Assembly: GCA_941918925.1 (NCBI GenBank)
Contig: OW799234.1
Span: 123,527,395 to 123,591,394 of the forward strand
Source: Phyto melanocephala
Taxonomy: Eukaryota > Arthropoda > Insecta > Diptera > Rhinophoridae
Length of the DNA stretch: 64,000 nucleotides
Reading direction: 5' to 3'
Part shown: piece by piece, positions 1 through 11,400 of the stretch
Position numbering within the stretch: position 1 is the stretch's first letter
Layout: each line of letters starts with the position of its first letter
The notes under the pieces: model-generated
What the model saw: only the letters and a program-made list of their open reading frames with translations
Told to the model about the DNA's origin: nothing
Database searches by the model: none
Translations under genes and position numbers: made by a program

Positions 1-370
1 TATTAAAAAATTTGTCAATATTTTTCTTTAGTACTTTTTAATTTTTTTAATAGAAACTATTTCAATAGAAAATTTTAAATATTTTTTTTACCTAAGATTC
101 ATTAAAAAATTTTAAAAATTGTTTTTTAATGGAAAAGTGAAATTTTTTTTTAGCAAATTTTTAAAATTTGTTAAAATATTTTTAATAGAATATTTGTTTT
201 AACAGATAATTTTAGAAATTTGTTTAGTAGAAAATTTTTTTACGATTTTTTTAACAGAAAATTTTTAAAATTTGTATAGAAAATTTTTTACATTTTTTTA
301 ATAGAACTTTTTTTTAATAAAGTTTTATTGTATTATTTTGCTTAATAATTATCTTAAAATTATTATAACA
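1..370. repeat. AT-rich low-complexity tract
   Basis: The tract is almost entirely A and T. A degenerate phrase resembling TTTTTAATAGAAAATTTTT recurs at irregular spacing of roughly 30 to 60 bases. No open reading frame, terminal repeat or RNA gene is visible. It abuts the left end of the DINE-1-like copy that follows. Confidence 0.6.
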
Positions 371-1442
371 GAATTTATAAGGGCATATATAGGTTTGTTT
401 TTCCATATGTCGAATATTCATTTCCGACCCCATACAGTATATACATATTTTCTGAAAGCTTATGAATAGGAGAGTTGACTGAACATTGTCCTTCAGTCCG
501 TGTGTATGTTAAAATCAGTTTTTCAACCCCCCGACATCAACAAGCCCCGTGTGTTGTATCAAAAATCAGAACTCATCAACATTGCTCAATATCTCTCTTA
601 GACGTCAACAAAGATACTGGACTGCCTCTGTTCTTAACCTTATTTTTACCAAAAAAATTTACATTATTTAGCCCTAGTTTAATTTGTAGACACTCTTGTG
701 ATACTATACACCTCTAGAGATATCTTGGACAATTTCGAACAACTCGGTCACTAAATGGCAAAAATAGTTTAAACAAAACTATAGTTTTTTAATATATACA
801 AATTTAAAAGAACGTAAATAACTCTTGGATACTCTAATGATACCTAATTAAAAGCCGTGGTCTCAAAAATTATTTCAGAGAAAAGGTAAAAATCGGCTTG
901 GAAATAACTGAGATAAAAGCACCAAAATACAACTAAAAATTTCATCGTTTTTCCTAAAATTTTAAAACAAAGATCTTTTTTTGTTTTTATTAAACCTTTA
1001 GATCCAATATGGGAACCAAATTAAAAAACTTAACTAGCGCAATGTAATACGCTATGAAAAAATATTAAAATCCATGATGGCAGCTACTACAAAATGGCGG
1101 TCAATATTTTTCGTATTTGGTTCATATTTGGTTTTTTAAAATAAACACCTTTGATCCAAAACAACATTGGTATCTAATATAAAGCTTGACCCGTAGAATA
1201 ACGTAAACTGTAAAATTTAATTTAACCCCATCAATATGGGTAAAAAATAAATAGGTTTGACTAAAAGATTAGGGTTCATTTTGTAAAAACGCAAAAATGG
1301 AGTGGGAAATAATTAAGAAAATGGCAAATGACATGAAAGCTTTAATCTAAGCTAATCTACGGTTTAGTAATTATACCTGTGTCGATGATGGTGAAGGTTA
1401 TTATCAGATTCGGCACGGCCGAATAAAGCACTCTTACTTGTT
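371..1442 (+). mobile_element. DINE-1-like (Helentron-derived) element, subfamily D
   Basis: The left part (about 375-560) has the conserved block of the family: an AAGGGYATATATAGGTTTG start, then CGACCCCATA, GAAAGCTTATGAATAG and GTCCGTGTGTATGTT. The right end has the terminal hairpin ATTCGGCACGGCCGAAT at 1408-1424, followed by GCACTCTTACTTGTT. The core (about 640-1380) differs from subfamily A. It holds phrases such as AAAATGGCGG and CCATCAATATGGG that recur near 44.5 kb and 60.6-60.9 kb. The frame at 475-717 lies wholly inside this repeat and is not a gene. That INE-1/DINE-1 elements are Helentron-type derivatives is established for Drosophila; assigning this fly element to the group is my inference from its ends. 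Confidence 0.65.
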
Positions 1443-2561
1443 TTTAATATTAAATGTTCGCAAGCAAATGTTTAAGAATCCCGGTGCTCTCGTTTCCTTC
1501 CTCCTTCAATATGGCACGATTGTGGTAGAGTTTTAAACAACACAACAACAGTTAAAACAAGCACCACCAATAAACAACGTGAGCCACAACAAAAATTCAT
1601 ATTTCATGGTGGCTTAAGTTCTAACAAGTAATACAACAACAACTACAGCAACAATGATAAATTGAAAAAAAAAACTGACAAAATATTAAAGACAACAACA
1701 TAAAAAATACTAAAAAAACAAGAACAAAAATTAAGACAATCAACATAAAGGAATTCCACAACAAACATTTGGAAACATTTACAACTTCTTTTAACATCAG
1801 CAGTAGCAACAGCAAGAGTAACTGCTAGCAATACGATAAAATTTCAGGCGGAAAAAATTTCTTAGAAAGTAATATTTGTTAGCAAAAAGAAAATTTTAAG
1901 AATTTAACTGGTGAGTGCAAACCAGTCCACTATATAGAGTAAATAAAGGGGAACATGAAAAAGAAAAAACGCCAAACAGGGGAAAAATTGTTTGGTCACG
2001 GTCAGGTGGCTGTCGATTCTTCCTTCCTCTTTCCTGCTGCTGTCCTAATCATAACTTATGTTTGGCCATAGAAAAGCGAAGGAAATTTTGAACAGCAAAA
2101 TATTGACAAACTATTTAGTGGCTGGTTGGTACGTGTCATGGCGAATGGCAGAATTAAATAGAAAAAACTCATCAAAGTTTGTCAACTATAAAACTCAATT
2201 GACAGTTAAGCTTTAATTTAGAAATTTTTACAAAGTTGCATAATTGAGGACACTGGAGTGTTAAATTTTATTGTTTAATGAAAAAACTTTTGTTAATGCT
2301 GCAATTAGGAGGAACGAAAAGCGTTAGTTTTCTATTTTTCTCTGAAAAAAAAAAAATAGTTGTAATGATGAACAACGTCAATTTAAAATACAGAACAGAA
2401 AAATTCAAGCATAACTAAAAGTTTGTTAAACTAAAACCATTTATAGGAGATTTTGTATAAAATGAAAATCAACGAGACATTTTAGAAAATTTATTTTAAA
2501 TCAAATATTTTGTATTAACAAAAACTTTAAAAACTTCTAAAAGATTTCGCTAAAAAGTTTT
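1443..2561. other. Non-coding, no recognisable feature
   Basis: I see no gene or transposon end. CAA-type short repeats are scattered at 1540-1660, for example around 1621-1640, and they create short spurious frames on the minus strand. The segment at about 1990-2170 is less AT-rich than its surroundings and could be old unique sequence, but nothing in it is recognisable. Confidence 0.5.
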
Positions 2562-4204
2562 CAGCCTTATTATGAGTGTCATTGTCGTATGATTTTTGTG
2601 TCGAAAATCATTCAGTTTCGAAAAACGACAAATGACAATACTGGGCGCAAATTACAGCAATTGAACGTGACTGAAATTTGAAAATTCTTATTAGAATTTC
2701 TATACCTAAAGCACAGCGAACTCGATCGTTCGAGTTAAATTTCGATCGTTATCGAATACCGTAATTTGGCCCCTGCTTACAATGCTATTACAAGTTTCGC
2801 TACCATGAGTATCTTAATGTCAAAAAAATTAAAAAATATTTAATAGATTAAAAATTGATTTAAACAAAAAGTAAGTATATTTCATACTAAAAAATATAAT
2901 TAAAACAAATATTTTTAATTTTTTTTTCTTATTGATTTCTTTTTTATAAAACGTAGATCAAAAATAACAAGTAAGAGCGCTATATTCGGCCGTGCCGAAT
3001 CTTATATACCCTTCACAACGTGTAGTCATACAATAACAGTAGTTTGTATCACCATTCATCCCATATGAAATACGTACATACATATAAAAAACATACATAT
3101 AAAAACATCCCATTCTAAAATTATAAATTTACGTATGTTAAAAAAAAAACAAAAAAAATTTTTTAAAAAATTAAAAAAAAAAAATAAAAAAAAAATTATT
3201 AATATAAATAATAAATATTAAACAAACAAAAAATAAAAATATAAATAATATATAAAATAAAAAATAAAAAAAAAATAAAAATTTTTTTTTTGACTCAGCT
3301 GGGATTCGATGCCACGTTTACTCTAACCAGTATACACGTTTGTATGTATGTTGTTGTTGTAATGTTGTTTTAGTGAAAAAAAATCAAGGTAGTCGTGGGT
3401 TTTTGCTCATATCTCAGTTGTTTATGTATCGATGTTTCTAACTTTCAATACCGATCTACTCCCGAATATTTCTAATATTATAATACCTCACCCGGGTCCA
3501 AGCAATTTCGGGGGGCTTCAAAAAGTTGATTTCAACACACACACGGGCAGACGGACAGACTGACAGAGCTTAATCGACTCCTATATTCATAAGCTTTCAG
3601 AAAATATATATTTTATGGGGTCGGAAATGAAAATTGTAGAAATTTCACACGGAATGACAAACCTATATATACCCTTTTTTACTAAGTGAAGGGTTTAACA
3701 AGCACGAACTAGTTCACCAGTAACTCTTGAAACAGAATCCAAATTTGACAAAAGGATATACAAGTGAAATTAATAAAGTAAACGTTGAAAAATAATGGAA
3801 AAAAATTGCAGCTTAGCTCAATGTTTTAGGACCACCAACTCGTTCAAACCAAGGCTGGATAAAGGTTGGGGCCGACTACAAGTTTAAAATAAAAAAAAAA
3901 ATGATTTACAACCAATCCGAGTGCCATGCTACGGGAGGTGGTCCAAATAAACAGTTTACTTTATCACCTACTTAAAAAAATTTTAATTTAATATTAATAA
4001 TACATTTGAGTTTTTCTTGCTTGGAGTTTGGCATGGAAAATATGTTTTATTGTTGAAGTAACTCCCTACGTATTAGTACTAAACTTAGAAGACGAAAATG
4101 TATCAACACTTTATTTAGTATGAAACAGTTCTAAATCAAATATTAGAAACACCGACAACTATGACAAGCATCGATATACGAAAACAACACTCATAATAAG
4201 GCTG
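2562..4204. mobile_element. Possible TIR element carrying a nested DINE-1-like copy
   Basis: CAGCCTTATTATGAGTGT at 2562-2579 is repeated as its exact reverse complement at 4187-4204, and weaker similarity extends about 12 bases further in. No matching target duplication flanks the pair. The left side also has an internal inverted pair, TGTCATTGTCGT and ACGACAAATGACA (about 2578-2637). The interior holds no transposase-like frame and contains the DINE-1-like copy at 2966-3697. The class is unknown. An 18-base match could also come from two unrelated fragments of one family. Confidence 0.4.
2966..3697 (-). mobile_element. DINE-1-like element, subfamily A
   Basis: Read on the minus strand, this is a complete copy. 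The 3' terminal hairpin ATTCGGC-CGT-GCCGAAT lies at 2984-3000 and the element ends in CTTACTTGTT at 2966. Its 5' end is the hairpin-like ACCCTTCAC...AAGGGTATATATAG near 3670-3697. The core has an A/T homopolymer tract (3130-3290), the phrase CAGCTGGGATTCGATGCC, and the block with CCGTCTGTC-type short repeats near 3540-3565. It lies between the inverted repeats of the 2562-4204 structure. It has no coding potential of its own. Confidence 0.75.
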
Positions 4205-4857
4205 TGTCGTTAATAAAAAATTTTCTTTTATATATAAATGGGGGTTTTTTTATAACAATTTTTGAAAAAAAAAATTTATTAAATTTAATTTAATTTAGAA
4301 ACTTTTCTATAAAACAAAACTCTTCCCAAAAATATAAAATTTTTTAAAATTTTCTTTTAAACAACATCAAAAATACACTGTAAAACGAAATGGAATCACA
4401 AAGTCTGTTTACTTGATACCTGGCGACCTTTTCCCTTAAAAATGGCACATAAAAGAGCAGTCTTGAAATAGAATACATTTTTTTTTTAGCGTTTATTATG
4501 TTTTGGTTTGCAAAGACTCCATCAACATCAATGTTACCACATCTGCACAAAACCTTAAAATTATGGGACTCTTTTTCGTAAACATAGCTTTTTCTAGTTG
4601 TAGAGTTTTCTTCTTATTGCCGATTATGTGTACAATATATTTGCTGTTTTCTTTTATTTTAATTTAATTTTTTATTTAGCTTATTTTAGTTTTTGCATTT
4701 CAGTGACTTTTTGTATTTCAGCGATTATTTTTTGCTCCTTGTATTTTAGCGTTTTTTTGTTATTTTAGTGAGGTTTTTTTTTCTTTATAATTTTGTAATT
4801 GTTTATAATTATTACGCGTTTCTATATTCCTTTCTTTACTGGCGACTGTTTATTACC
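4205..4857. other. Non-coding, no recognisable feature
   Basis: This is AT-rich sequence. A short phrase like TATTTTAGCG or ATTTCAGYGA is repeated several times at 4680-4780, giving polypyrimidine/AG acceptor-like strings by chance. No exon or transposon end could be supported. Confidence 0.45.
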
Positions 4858-5272
4858 GGTATTGCTACTTATGGGTGTATTCCGTTTGCAATTTCTACAA
4901 AATTTCATCCCGACCCCAAAAGAATATATTTTCTAAATGCCTATTAATAGAGGAGTCCATTGAGTAATATTGAAATCACCTTTTACTAGCAACCACATGT
5001 TGCACAGACCTATATGTGATGTCAGTTTGTTGCAAATATTCGGTAATAAATCCGAAACAATCGATATAACCTTCGAAAAAAAAAAAATATTTTTTTAAAT
5101 ACAAATTTTTCAAGTTCCCCATGCCTTAAAATTATTTTTGGCATCGCTAGCAACTTCGAAACTATTCTTAATATAAGAATAAGATATAATATATAAGATA
5201 TAAGCACCAAAATACAACTATTCCGGTGTTTTTTGCAAAAATTAACAAACGAAAATCGTTTTTTTTTAGCTT

Positions 5273-6080
5273 CTGGCGCCACGACTCTGATGATAGGTTT
5301 TCACAGAGATTTTGGTATTACTTCACCAAGAACGTGTTGGATCTCGGATTTAAGCCAGGAATTGTTTCTGGCTTATTTGCCAGAGAACTCACAAAACTGC
5401 AAAGATCTTGGTGGCCAGCTTACATTAGAATATCTTGATTGTTCTGGAAAATGTTGCTTCAATAAATGGATTCGTTCATGCGCTGTGTGGCAGATGTTGC
5501 CGTCTTGCTGAAACAACTTGTCGACAGGACCTATGGCGTCAAGTTGCAGCCACATGATCTCCGTTATCATATTCCTTTAATGAATGTCGTTCACAATCTC
5601 TGCTATTTCGGCCTCACCTTCAAAAAAGTAAAAGTTATTTGTTTCTCATGACTGCATGATGACTTTTTTGAGTCTTTAATTCAATAATTTTGTTTTTACA
5701 CGAATCAATCCAGACGGTAGTGCGCTACATCGGAGAAATGATTATTTTCAAAAAAAAGTTGAAGTGTCTTCTTTTTGCTCCTTTACTCATTGAACGAGTT
5801 ACCGGAGCTTTTCATGTTTTGTTAAGTTAAGCTCTTGCGTAAGCTGAATTTTACACTCATAAAGATGGAGTTTTTTATTTGTTTAAATTTGTTTAAATTT
5901 ATTTTCACATTTTCGGCCACACTGGCATTTGCATCAGCAATCTTTACAAGAGGCAAAGCGGTACGTTGATGTACAGGAATTTTACTGTCCATAACCGACC
6001 CTGTTTCTTCATTTGTTTTTGGCCACTCTTTGAATCTTTGACACACTGAGTGCACTTTTTGCAGAGAACATTTTTCGAAG
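5273..6080 (-). pseudogene. Mariner-like transposase relic (fossil 1)
   Basis: Two minus-strand pieces resemble parts of one transposase common in insects, of the mariner-like type with a helix-turn-helix N-terminus. The piece at 5822-6055 (upstream in coding order) has ETGSVMDSK and ASVAEN, typical of the linker after the DNA-binding domain. The piece at 5373-5570 has FQQDGNICHTA and VSWPPRS, the region of the second catalytic Asp and the following WPPRS box. The two lie in different frames with stops between them, and neither TIR is visible. The element was once a cut-and-paste transposase; this copy cannot encode one. Two more relics of the same family lie at 31365-32170 and 55240-55955. 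Confidence 0.7.
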
Positions 6081-6222
6081 CTTGCGAAATTTCAAATTCT
6101 TGTTATAAGTATTCACAATTATAACGCTAGTCATTTTTGATAATCGTAAAAAACGTATATGACAGCTGGTTCAGGGTTGTCAATTGCACAAAAAAATTTA
6201 ATTAAATCTTAAAAGTGTATTC

Positions 6223-6757
6223 CATGGTACAAAACAAAACAGGTAAATTCGTACCTACAACAAAAAAATACTACAACGACAGGCAATTTGTTTTTCTACA
6301 TGGCGCCAAACTGTCATCACTTATTTATATTTTTTTTTTTTAAGAATGTCAGGGATGCAAACTTAAAGTTTTTTGCGTTATCACAATTTTTTATAAATAT
6401 TTAATTAAAAGTGGTAAAAAAATATTATTATTAAATAAAAATTTCTATTTGTGATCAAGCTTCTGAGTACTACGTCACTTTAAAATATCAAACTAAATAA
6501 GAGAAGTACATTTAATGTTTCTTTGCATTTGCTCTTACATATACTTACACACACATAAAATTTTATTATTGTGCTAAATAATTTTATTTTTATTATTATT
6601 AAAAAAACTTTTTCCGTTTTTGTGCAATATTATAAATTATAGTTTTTAACAAAAACTACAATGTTTTTAATTTTATTACAAATGGCGGCTGCCGATTTGG
6701 CCCAAACAGCTGACGATCAGCTGTGCTTATGAGTCTACCTGGTTTTATTTTACCATG
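6223..6757. mobile_element. hAT-type MITE with 8-bp target duplication
   Basis: The left end CATGGTAC and the right end TACCATG start imperfect inverted repeats of about 30 bp (roughly 80 % identity by eye). The element is flanked by a perfect 8-bp direct repeat GTGTATTC at 6215-6222 and 6758-6765. Eight-bp duplications and TIRs starting with CA are typical of hAT elements. The interior, 535 bp in all, has no transposase-like frame. A GC-richer patch (ATGGCGGCTGCC, about 6682-6693) lies close to the right end. Confidence 0.65.
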
Positions 6758-6930
6758 GTGTATTCTTAATATAAAAATTAAGAATCAAGGATGATGTCGA
6801 AAATAAAATATAAAATTGGCGTGTAAATCTGAAATCTAGGCTACGCTGCGATGTAGTCGTTATACCTAAATACTTATGTCCATTATGGTGAAGGGTATTT
6901 TCAGATTTGCCACCGTTCAATAAGCACTTA

Positions 6931-8386
6931 AATTGTCTATAATATTGCAATTTCTTTTCTATTTGGTTTGTTTTAGTTCAAGGGATTGCTTTTGGCTTTT
7001 TTTGTTTCTTGTTTGTTAATATTTTAGGAATATTTTTATGAAATTAATTTGTTTTTTTTTTTAATTCGTGCTTTATACCAGCAATTTATTCTACTGTTTT
7101 ATTGTAGAAATTAACTATCAAGATTGTTCAATATTTTTTCCTAAAATAACTTATTTGTTAGTGAAATCAGTTTAATAAGCTTCAATGATTTGCTAAAACC
7201 TTGCGTTTTTGTTCAGAACTGCGTTACCTTCTAACAATAAAATTCTCATTATTTACATGCTTAATTGTCAATGAACATGTAAAGATTTACAACAATTCTA
7301 TACAACGCCTCCGGTATGTCAAAAAAATAAATACAAATAATTTTATGAATTGCTTTAAATGCTCACATCCTGTTCTATGGATTACATAAATCAATTTCCT
7401 GACCCCTCTGGCAAAATGTCCATCAAACCACTAGAAGTTTCCCATTCGATACAAACTAACAATGTGGGCACATTTCAATGGGCGTTCAAATATAATGACA
7501 TGTATTTGAAATGTAATTTAATTTATTTATTTAAAATGTTTACTATTGATTATTTGCTGTGAGTTTTATTTTTCATCTAGTTATTACACCCTCACCTGTC
7601 AATTATGATTGAAATTGAATTGTAGAAGCTTGTGAATGGGCATAGGAAAACGCTGTGATTAAATTTCGCAATTCAGGTATAAAACGTAAACTTTTCTACT
7701 TTAATTTCCTTTTCATAAAATGGCATTTAATTGCCTTCAGAAAAAACAAAAATATCAAACATAATTTTTTTCGCACTCTTAATGTGTTCATGAGAGTGAG
7801 TAGAAGAAGTAGAGAAAACATTTTTCTGTAGCATTCATAAACACATTCATACGCCTACTCTTACGATCTCTGCAAGAGGAAGGGACAAACTAGTTTTTTT
7901 TAATCATCAATCATGAATGAATGACATTTACAGCACATCACGGCCCATATACAACTCCGGAACACAGTAATTCTTCTTTACATGCTGGGTGCTGGGATAT
8001 GAGTTTCACGCTTTTTTTGTAATTTTTTAATCTGCTTGGCAGCTTCAAGACTTAAAGGAATATTTTCATTTTGCATTCATAACATCAAAATTGTTTGAAA
8101 TTTAGAGATTTAAGGGAATGATTACTTTCGATGTAACCAAAAATTCTTTTAACAAACTGCCTTATTAAAAAGCATAGTCTAAAAATCGCAAATTTCTTAA
8201 TATAAAAAATTTTTTTTTTTAAACGACGTTTTTAGTTTAAAAAATTAGAATTTAACCAAAATTATCTATGAATCACCAAACTCTCTATAGTCTGGGAATC
8301 CTCTTTTTTTAATTAAATATTTATAACAAATCAATTAATAGTTTTAGTGTTCTGCCTTTAGATGTTCGAGCAACCTTTACATACTC
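6931..8386. other. Non-coding, no recognisable feature
   Basis: I could not support any gene or element end here. Short open frames at 7201-7389 and 7359-7562 show no motif, signal peptide or similarity I recognise, and their codon content is that of random AT-rich DNA. Poly-T and poly-A runs at 8205-8240 are the only simple-sequence features. Confidence 0.5.
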
Positions 8387-8389
8387 TTA

Positions 8390-8783
8390 GGCCCCTTTCG
8401 CATTAGGCAACTATAATTGCGCAATTCTAGTGTTTGTTGGTGTGAGAGGAAAGGTCGGTGTGAAGCGGAAAGAATTGCCGAGATTTGAGTACAGACTTGC
8501 TTGTACTTGGCAATTCTGCTTCTGCTGTCATTCTTGTCTTGGAATATTTATTTGTTTTTGACATTGTCTTTTATTTCTTCTTCGGTGTGTTGTGTAATTT
8601 TGTGTGTGTGAAAATTTTATTTGTTTTTAAGTGAATCAAATATTTAAAAATGATGAGAAATTGGAAGAAACTGGAAGAAATTGAGAAGTTGCTCAATGTG
8701 AACATAAAAGCAAGTTCAAAAGAAAATAAATAAAAATTAAAATTATACTTGCGCAATTATAGTTGCCTAATGCGAAAGGGGCC
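8390..8783. mobile_element. MITE with 35-bp perfect TIRs (Harbinger-like)
   Basis: The two ends are exact reverse complements for 35 bases, starting GGCCCCTTTCGCATTAGG. TTA flanks both sides (8387-8389 and 8784-8786). A 3-bp TWA target duplication and GC-rich TIRs suggest the PIF/Harbinger superfamily; that assignment is inference. The 394-bp body has no transposase. A tiny frame at about 8651-8731 (MMRNWKKLEEIEKLL...) is probably chance. Perfect TIRs suggest a recent insertion compared with the other relics here. Confidence 0.75.
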
Positions 8784-8786
8784 TTA

Positions 8787-10280
8787 CATATACGCTAATG
8801 TTTTTGACTTTAAAGTTGTCATTGGCGTTGTGTTGTTGAATATTTCTGGCTGGTCAGCTGTTTGTAAGTTGTCTGGTTGGTTGGTTGGTTGCACTGACTG
8901 CAGGTAGATGATGTGTATGTGCCGTAGTGTTTTAAATTGTCGCAATTGATCTGTTAACTTTAAAATAAAACAATTTAGGTTTAAAAATATGCTCAAATGC
9001 AAGGCTGTGTACAGTCATACAAACATCATATCCATACATACATACATATTGTAAACATACTCTGTATGTATGTGTGCGAATGTAAATAATATGCAAAAAT
9101 GTTGCGGTAAGTTCTAATATATACAATCTATGTAGCTATATGAAATTATTTTTACGTTAAGGTGTTTGTATTCAACAATTGATGGAATATGGATGGATAC
9201 AACAATAAGCGAATGGAGAATGAAAAAAAAGAAAATTTTAAAGTTGTTATTAGGACAATGCTGACGATGACTATGATGATGAGGATTATGTTGATGATGA
9301 TTATGATTATGTAAATGAATTATATGGTCTACAGAGTCATGCTCATCGTGACGTTTCAAGTATTATAACAACTACACGTACATACACACTGTTCCATTAA
9401 CAGACATAAGCAATGATGTGAAAAATAATGGTAAAAAATATTTCAAATGATAATAATAATGCTCCTAAGAGTATAATAACGTTGACAATTATGATGGCTG
9501 TTCGCAAGATTAGCACTTAAATATTCGTCAGTGTCATTTATAATGAAAAAACAATCAACTTCAAAATATATAAAAATTGTATTCAAGTTAAAAAAAGAAA
9601 AAATAAAAACGACTTTCATAAAAAACCACTCACACAAAAATTGAATTTTGTTAGAAAAAGACAGAGAAAGGCTAACACCGCGAAAGAAGAAAAAATAAAA
9701 AAGAGTAGCTTTGAAGCCATAAAAAAGCAAATCAACCAACCAACCTGCCGAATATCGAACAAAACCAGCCAACCAATAAACACGATTTAGGCTTTTGCAA
9801 GGTGACAACTAATTCACGTTAACAATGTGTCAACAATGAAAGTAGTAACAATAATAGCAACAACAACAACAACAACTACTACTAATAAAATTTTACATCT
9901 TAATGGTTTATTTATCAAACTTTCTACTTGTTAGTTTAACGTGGTAATTTACAACAACAACTGCAACAAAACAAAATGAAAAAAATCTTGTTGTACAAAA
10001 GAAAAAACACATCGCATAAATAAATAAAAAACTATTTTTTTTTACTGTTGTTGTATTTATTGTATTTGTATTTGTTCACGAGTCTCATATTTGATTTTAT
10101 TAACAACATAAAAATCTGAACTGCAGAGAAATTCCCTGTTACAAGCGAAACACGAATAAAGCGACAACAAAACTTTGTTAAGCTTTAAAACTTGCAAAGA
10201 GTTTCTTGTTAGCAGCGCTTTAAATATTAAAACCAGAAAAGTTTAATGCCATCTGGCTTAGAGAGAAAATATGTACACTA
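8787..10280. other. Non-coding with short simple repeats
   Basis: There is no recognisable gene. Simple sequences include TTGGTTGGTTGG (about 8875-8890), a CATA/TACATA cluster (about 9030-9072), a GAT/TGATGA-rich tract (9262-9310) and a CAA/ACT tract (9857-9885). The 121-codon minus frame at 9443-9808 is Phe/Leu/Ile-rich because the DNA is AT-rich; I see no motif in it. Confidence 0.5.
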
Positions 10281-10802
10281 AGGCGGGTCGGCCTTTATAC
10301 AATAAAAAGTTGTGACAGTAACTCCCTATAATTGAAGATATGCTGATGAAGTTTCTAAAACAGGAAAGTTTTTTTTTTGCCACGCCTCAAAATACAGCAC
10401 TTTTTTTCGATCTCAATATATCGCATATCGTTGTTCATGGGTTGACTATGGCTTCATGTTTGCTTTGGGTGACTTTTTAATTTGACGTTAAAACGTCAAA
10501 TTTAAGATGTCAAAAAAGATGCAAAAATTTTACATTAGGGGGGACGGATCCGAGATATCATAAATGAAATTTTTAATTTGACGTTAGATTAAAATGTCAC
10601 CCAGAGCAAAAATGAAGCCATAGTCAAGTCATGAACAACGATATACGATATATTGAGATCACACTTTAAACTGCGGTGTTTTATATAAAAAAGTGCTGTA
10701 TTTTGGGGCGTAGCAAAAAATTAAATTTCTTGTTTTAGAAACTTAATTGTGACATATCTTTCATTCTAGTGGGTGATTGACACAATTTTTTTCCAAACGC
10801 CT
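10281..10802. mobile_element. Foldback/long-inverted-repeat element, TA target
   Basis: Most of the 522 bp folds back on itself. The left arm has TCAATATATCGCATATCGTT and CTATGGCTTCATG, and the right arm has their near-exact reverse complements around 10600-10660. The arms continue outward through AAAATACAGCACTTTTTT and GTTTCTAAAACA. The outermost bases are AGGCG and CGCCT, each next to TA (10279-10280 and 10803-10804), consistent with a TA target. The spacer near 10500-10580 is short. No coding sequence is present. Tc1/mariner-type mobilisation is inferred from the TA only. Confidence 0.65.
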
Positions 10803-10929
10803 TAATGAACACCAGCCTGGTGAAAATACAATTTGTGCTAAATACGTGCACGTACACATAAAAGAAAAATTATTTAAAAATAATAAAAAAATTTATATCA
10901 AAATGCACAGATAATTAAAAGAAAACTTT

Positions 10930-11400
10930 TTGTTACATTAGGTTAAAAAGAGGGACATTAAAAGCCAAAACCTATAGTTGGTGAACACGCATGCTCAATT
11001 GTCCTGTTGTAGGCTCGAAAATATTGAAAAAATTCTCTTACAGAACCATAATCACCCAGCCAATACCTCAATTAAGTTAGGAATCTTGTCCCTCCAAATT
11101 TAATTCCTAAGAGATTTTGTATCTTAATTTCCTCGGAGTTCTTAGTTCGGTATAGTGTTCACATTAAAGCTCTGGTGTCTGATACGCTCAAACTCAGGAC
11201 ATGAACAAAGTTTGTGTTTCGAGGTCTCATCCTCTTCTTCGCATGCTCTCTATATTGTTTCATTAAACAGTCGCATGAGAACTAGATAAGTTTTCATTTC
11301 AGCCCCGTGTGACTTATAACTATGCAAGCTGAACTTCTACGTACGGACCTTATCAATTTCAGAATCTAATTCGATTTCTTAAGATTCAAGTAACCCAATA
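10930..11400 (-). pseudogene. LINE ORF2 3' relic (zinc-cluster end)
   Basis: On the minus strand around 11165-11250 the translation reads RACEEEDETSKHKLCSCPEF. This has the shape of the Cys/His cluster near the C-terminus of LINE ORF2 proteins: Cys residues, an acidic run, then HxLCxCP. Stops and frame changes lie on both sides. The remainder toward 10930 is compatible with a LINE C-terminus and 3' UTR but is too decayed to name. The clade cannot be determined. Confidence 0.45.

Larger units (their letters stand above)
4858..6930 (+). mobile_element. DINE-1-like element, subfamily D, interrupted
   Basis: The left portion is at 4858-5272. It carries CGACCCCAAAAGAATATA and then the GCACCAAAATACAACTA phrase also found at 920-935 and near 60370. 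The right portion is at about 6770-6930. It carries AAATCTAGGCTACGCT, shared with the copy at 60950, then GAAGGGTATTTTCAGATT and a decayed end TAAGCACTT. Between them lie a mariner-like relic (5273-6080) and a hAT-type MITE (6223-6757). That both halves belong to one original insertion is inferred from order and orientation. Confidence 0.5.

Noticed and set aside
9114..9359. His-rich 81-codon protein
   Set aside because: The His run is the reverse translation of a GAT/ATG-type simple repeat; there is no start context or conservation.
9443..9808. 121-codon hydrophobic protein on the minus strand
   Set aside because: Phe/Ile/Leu/Tyr content follows from AT-rich DNA; there is no domain and no element context.
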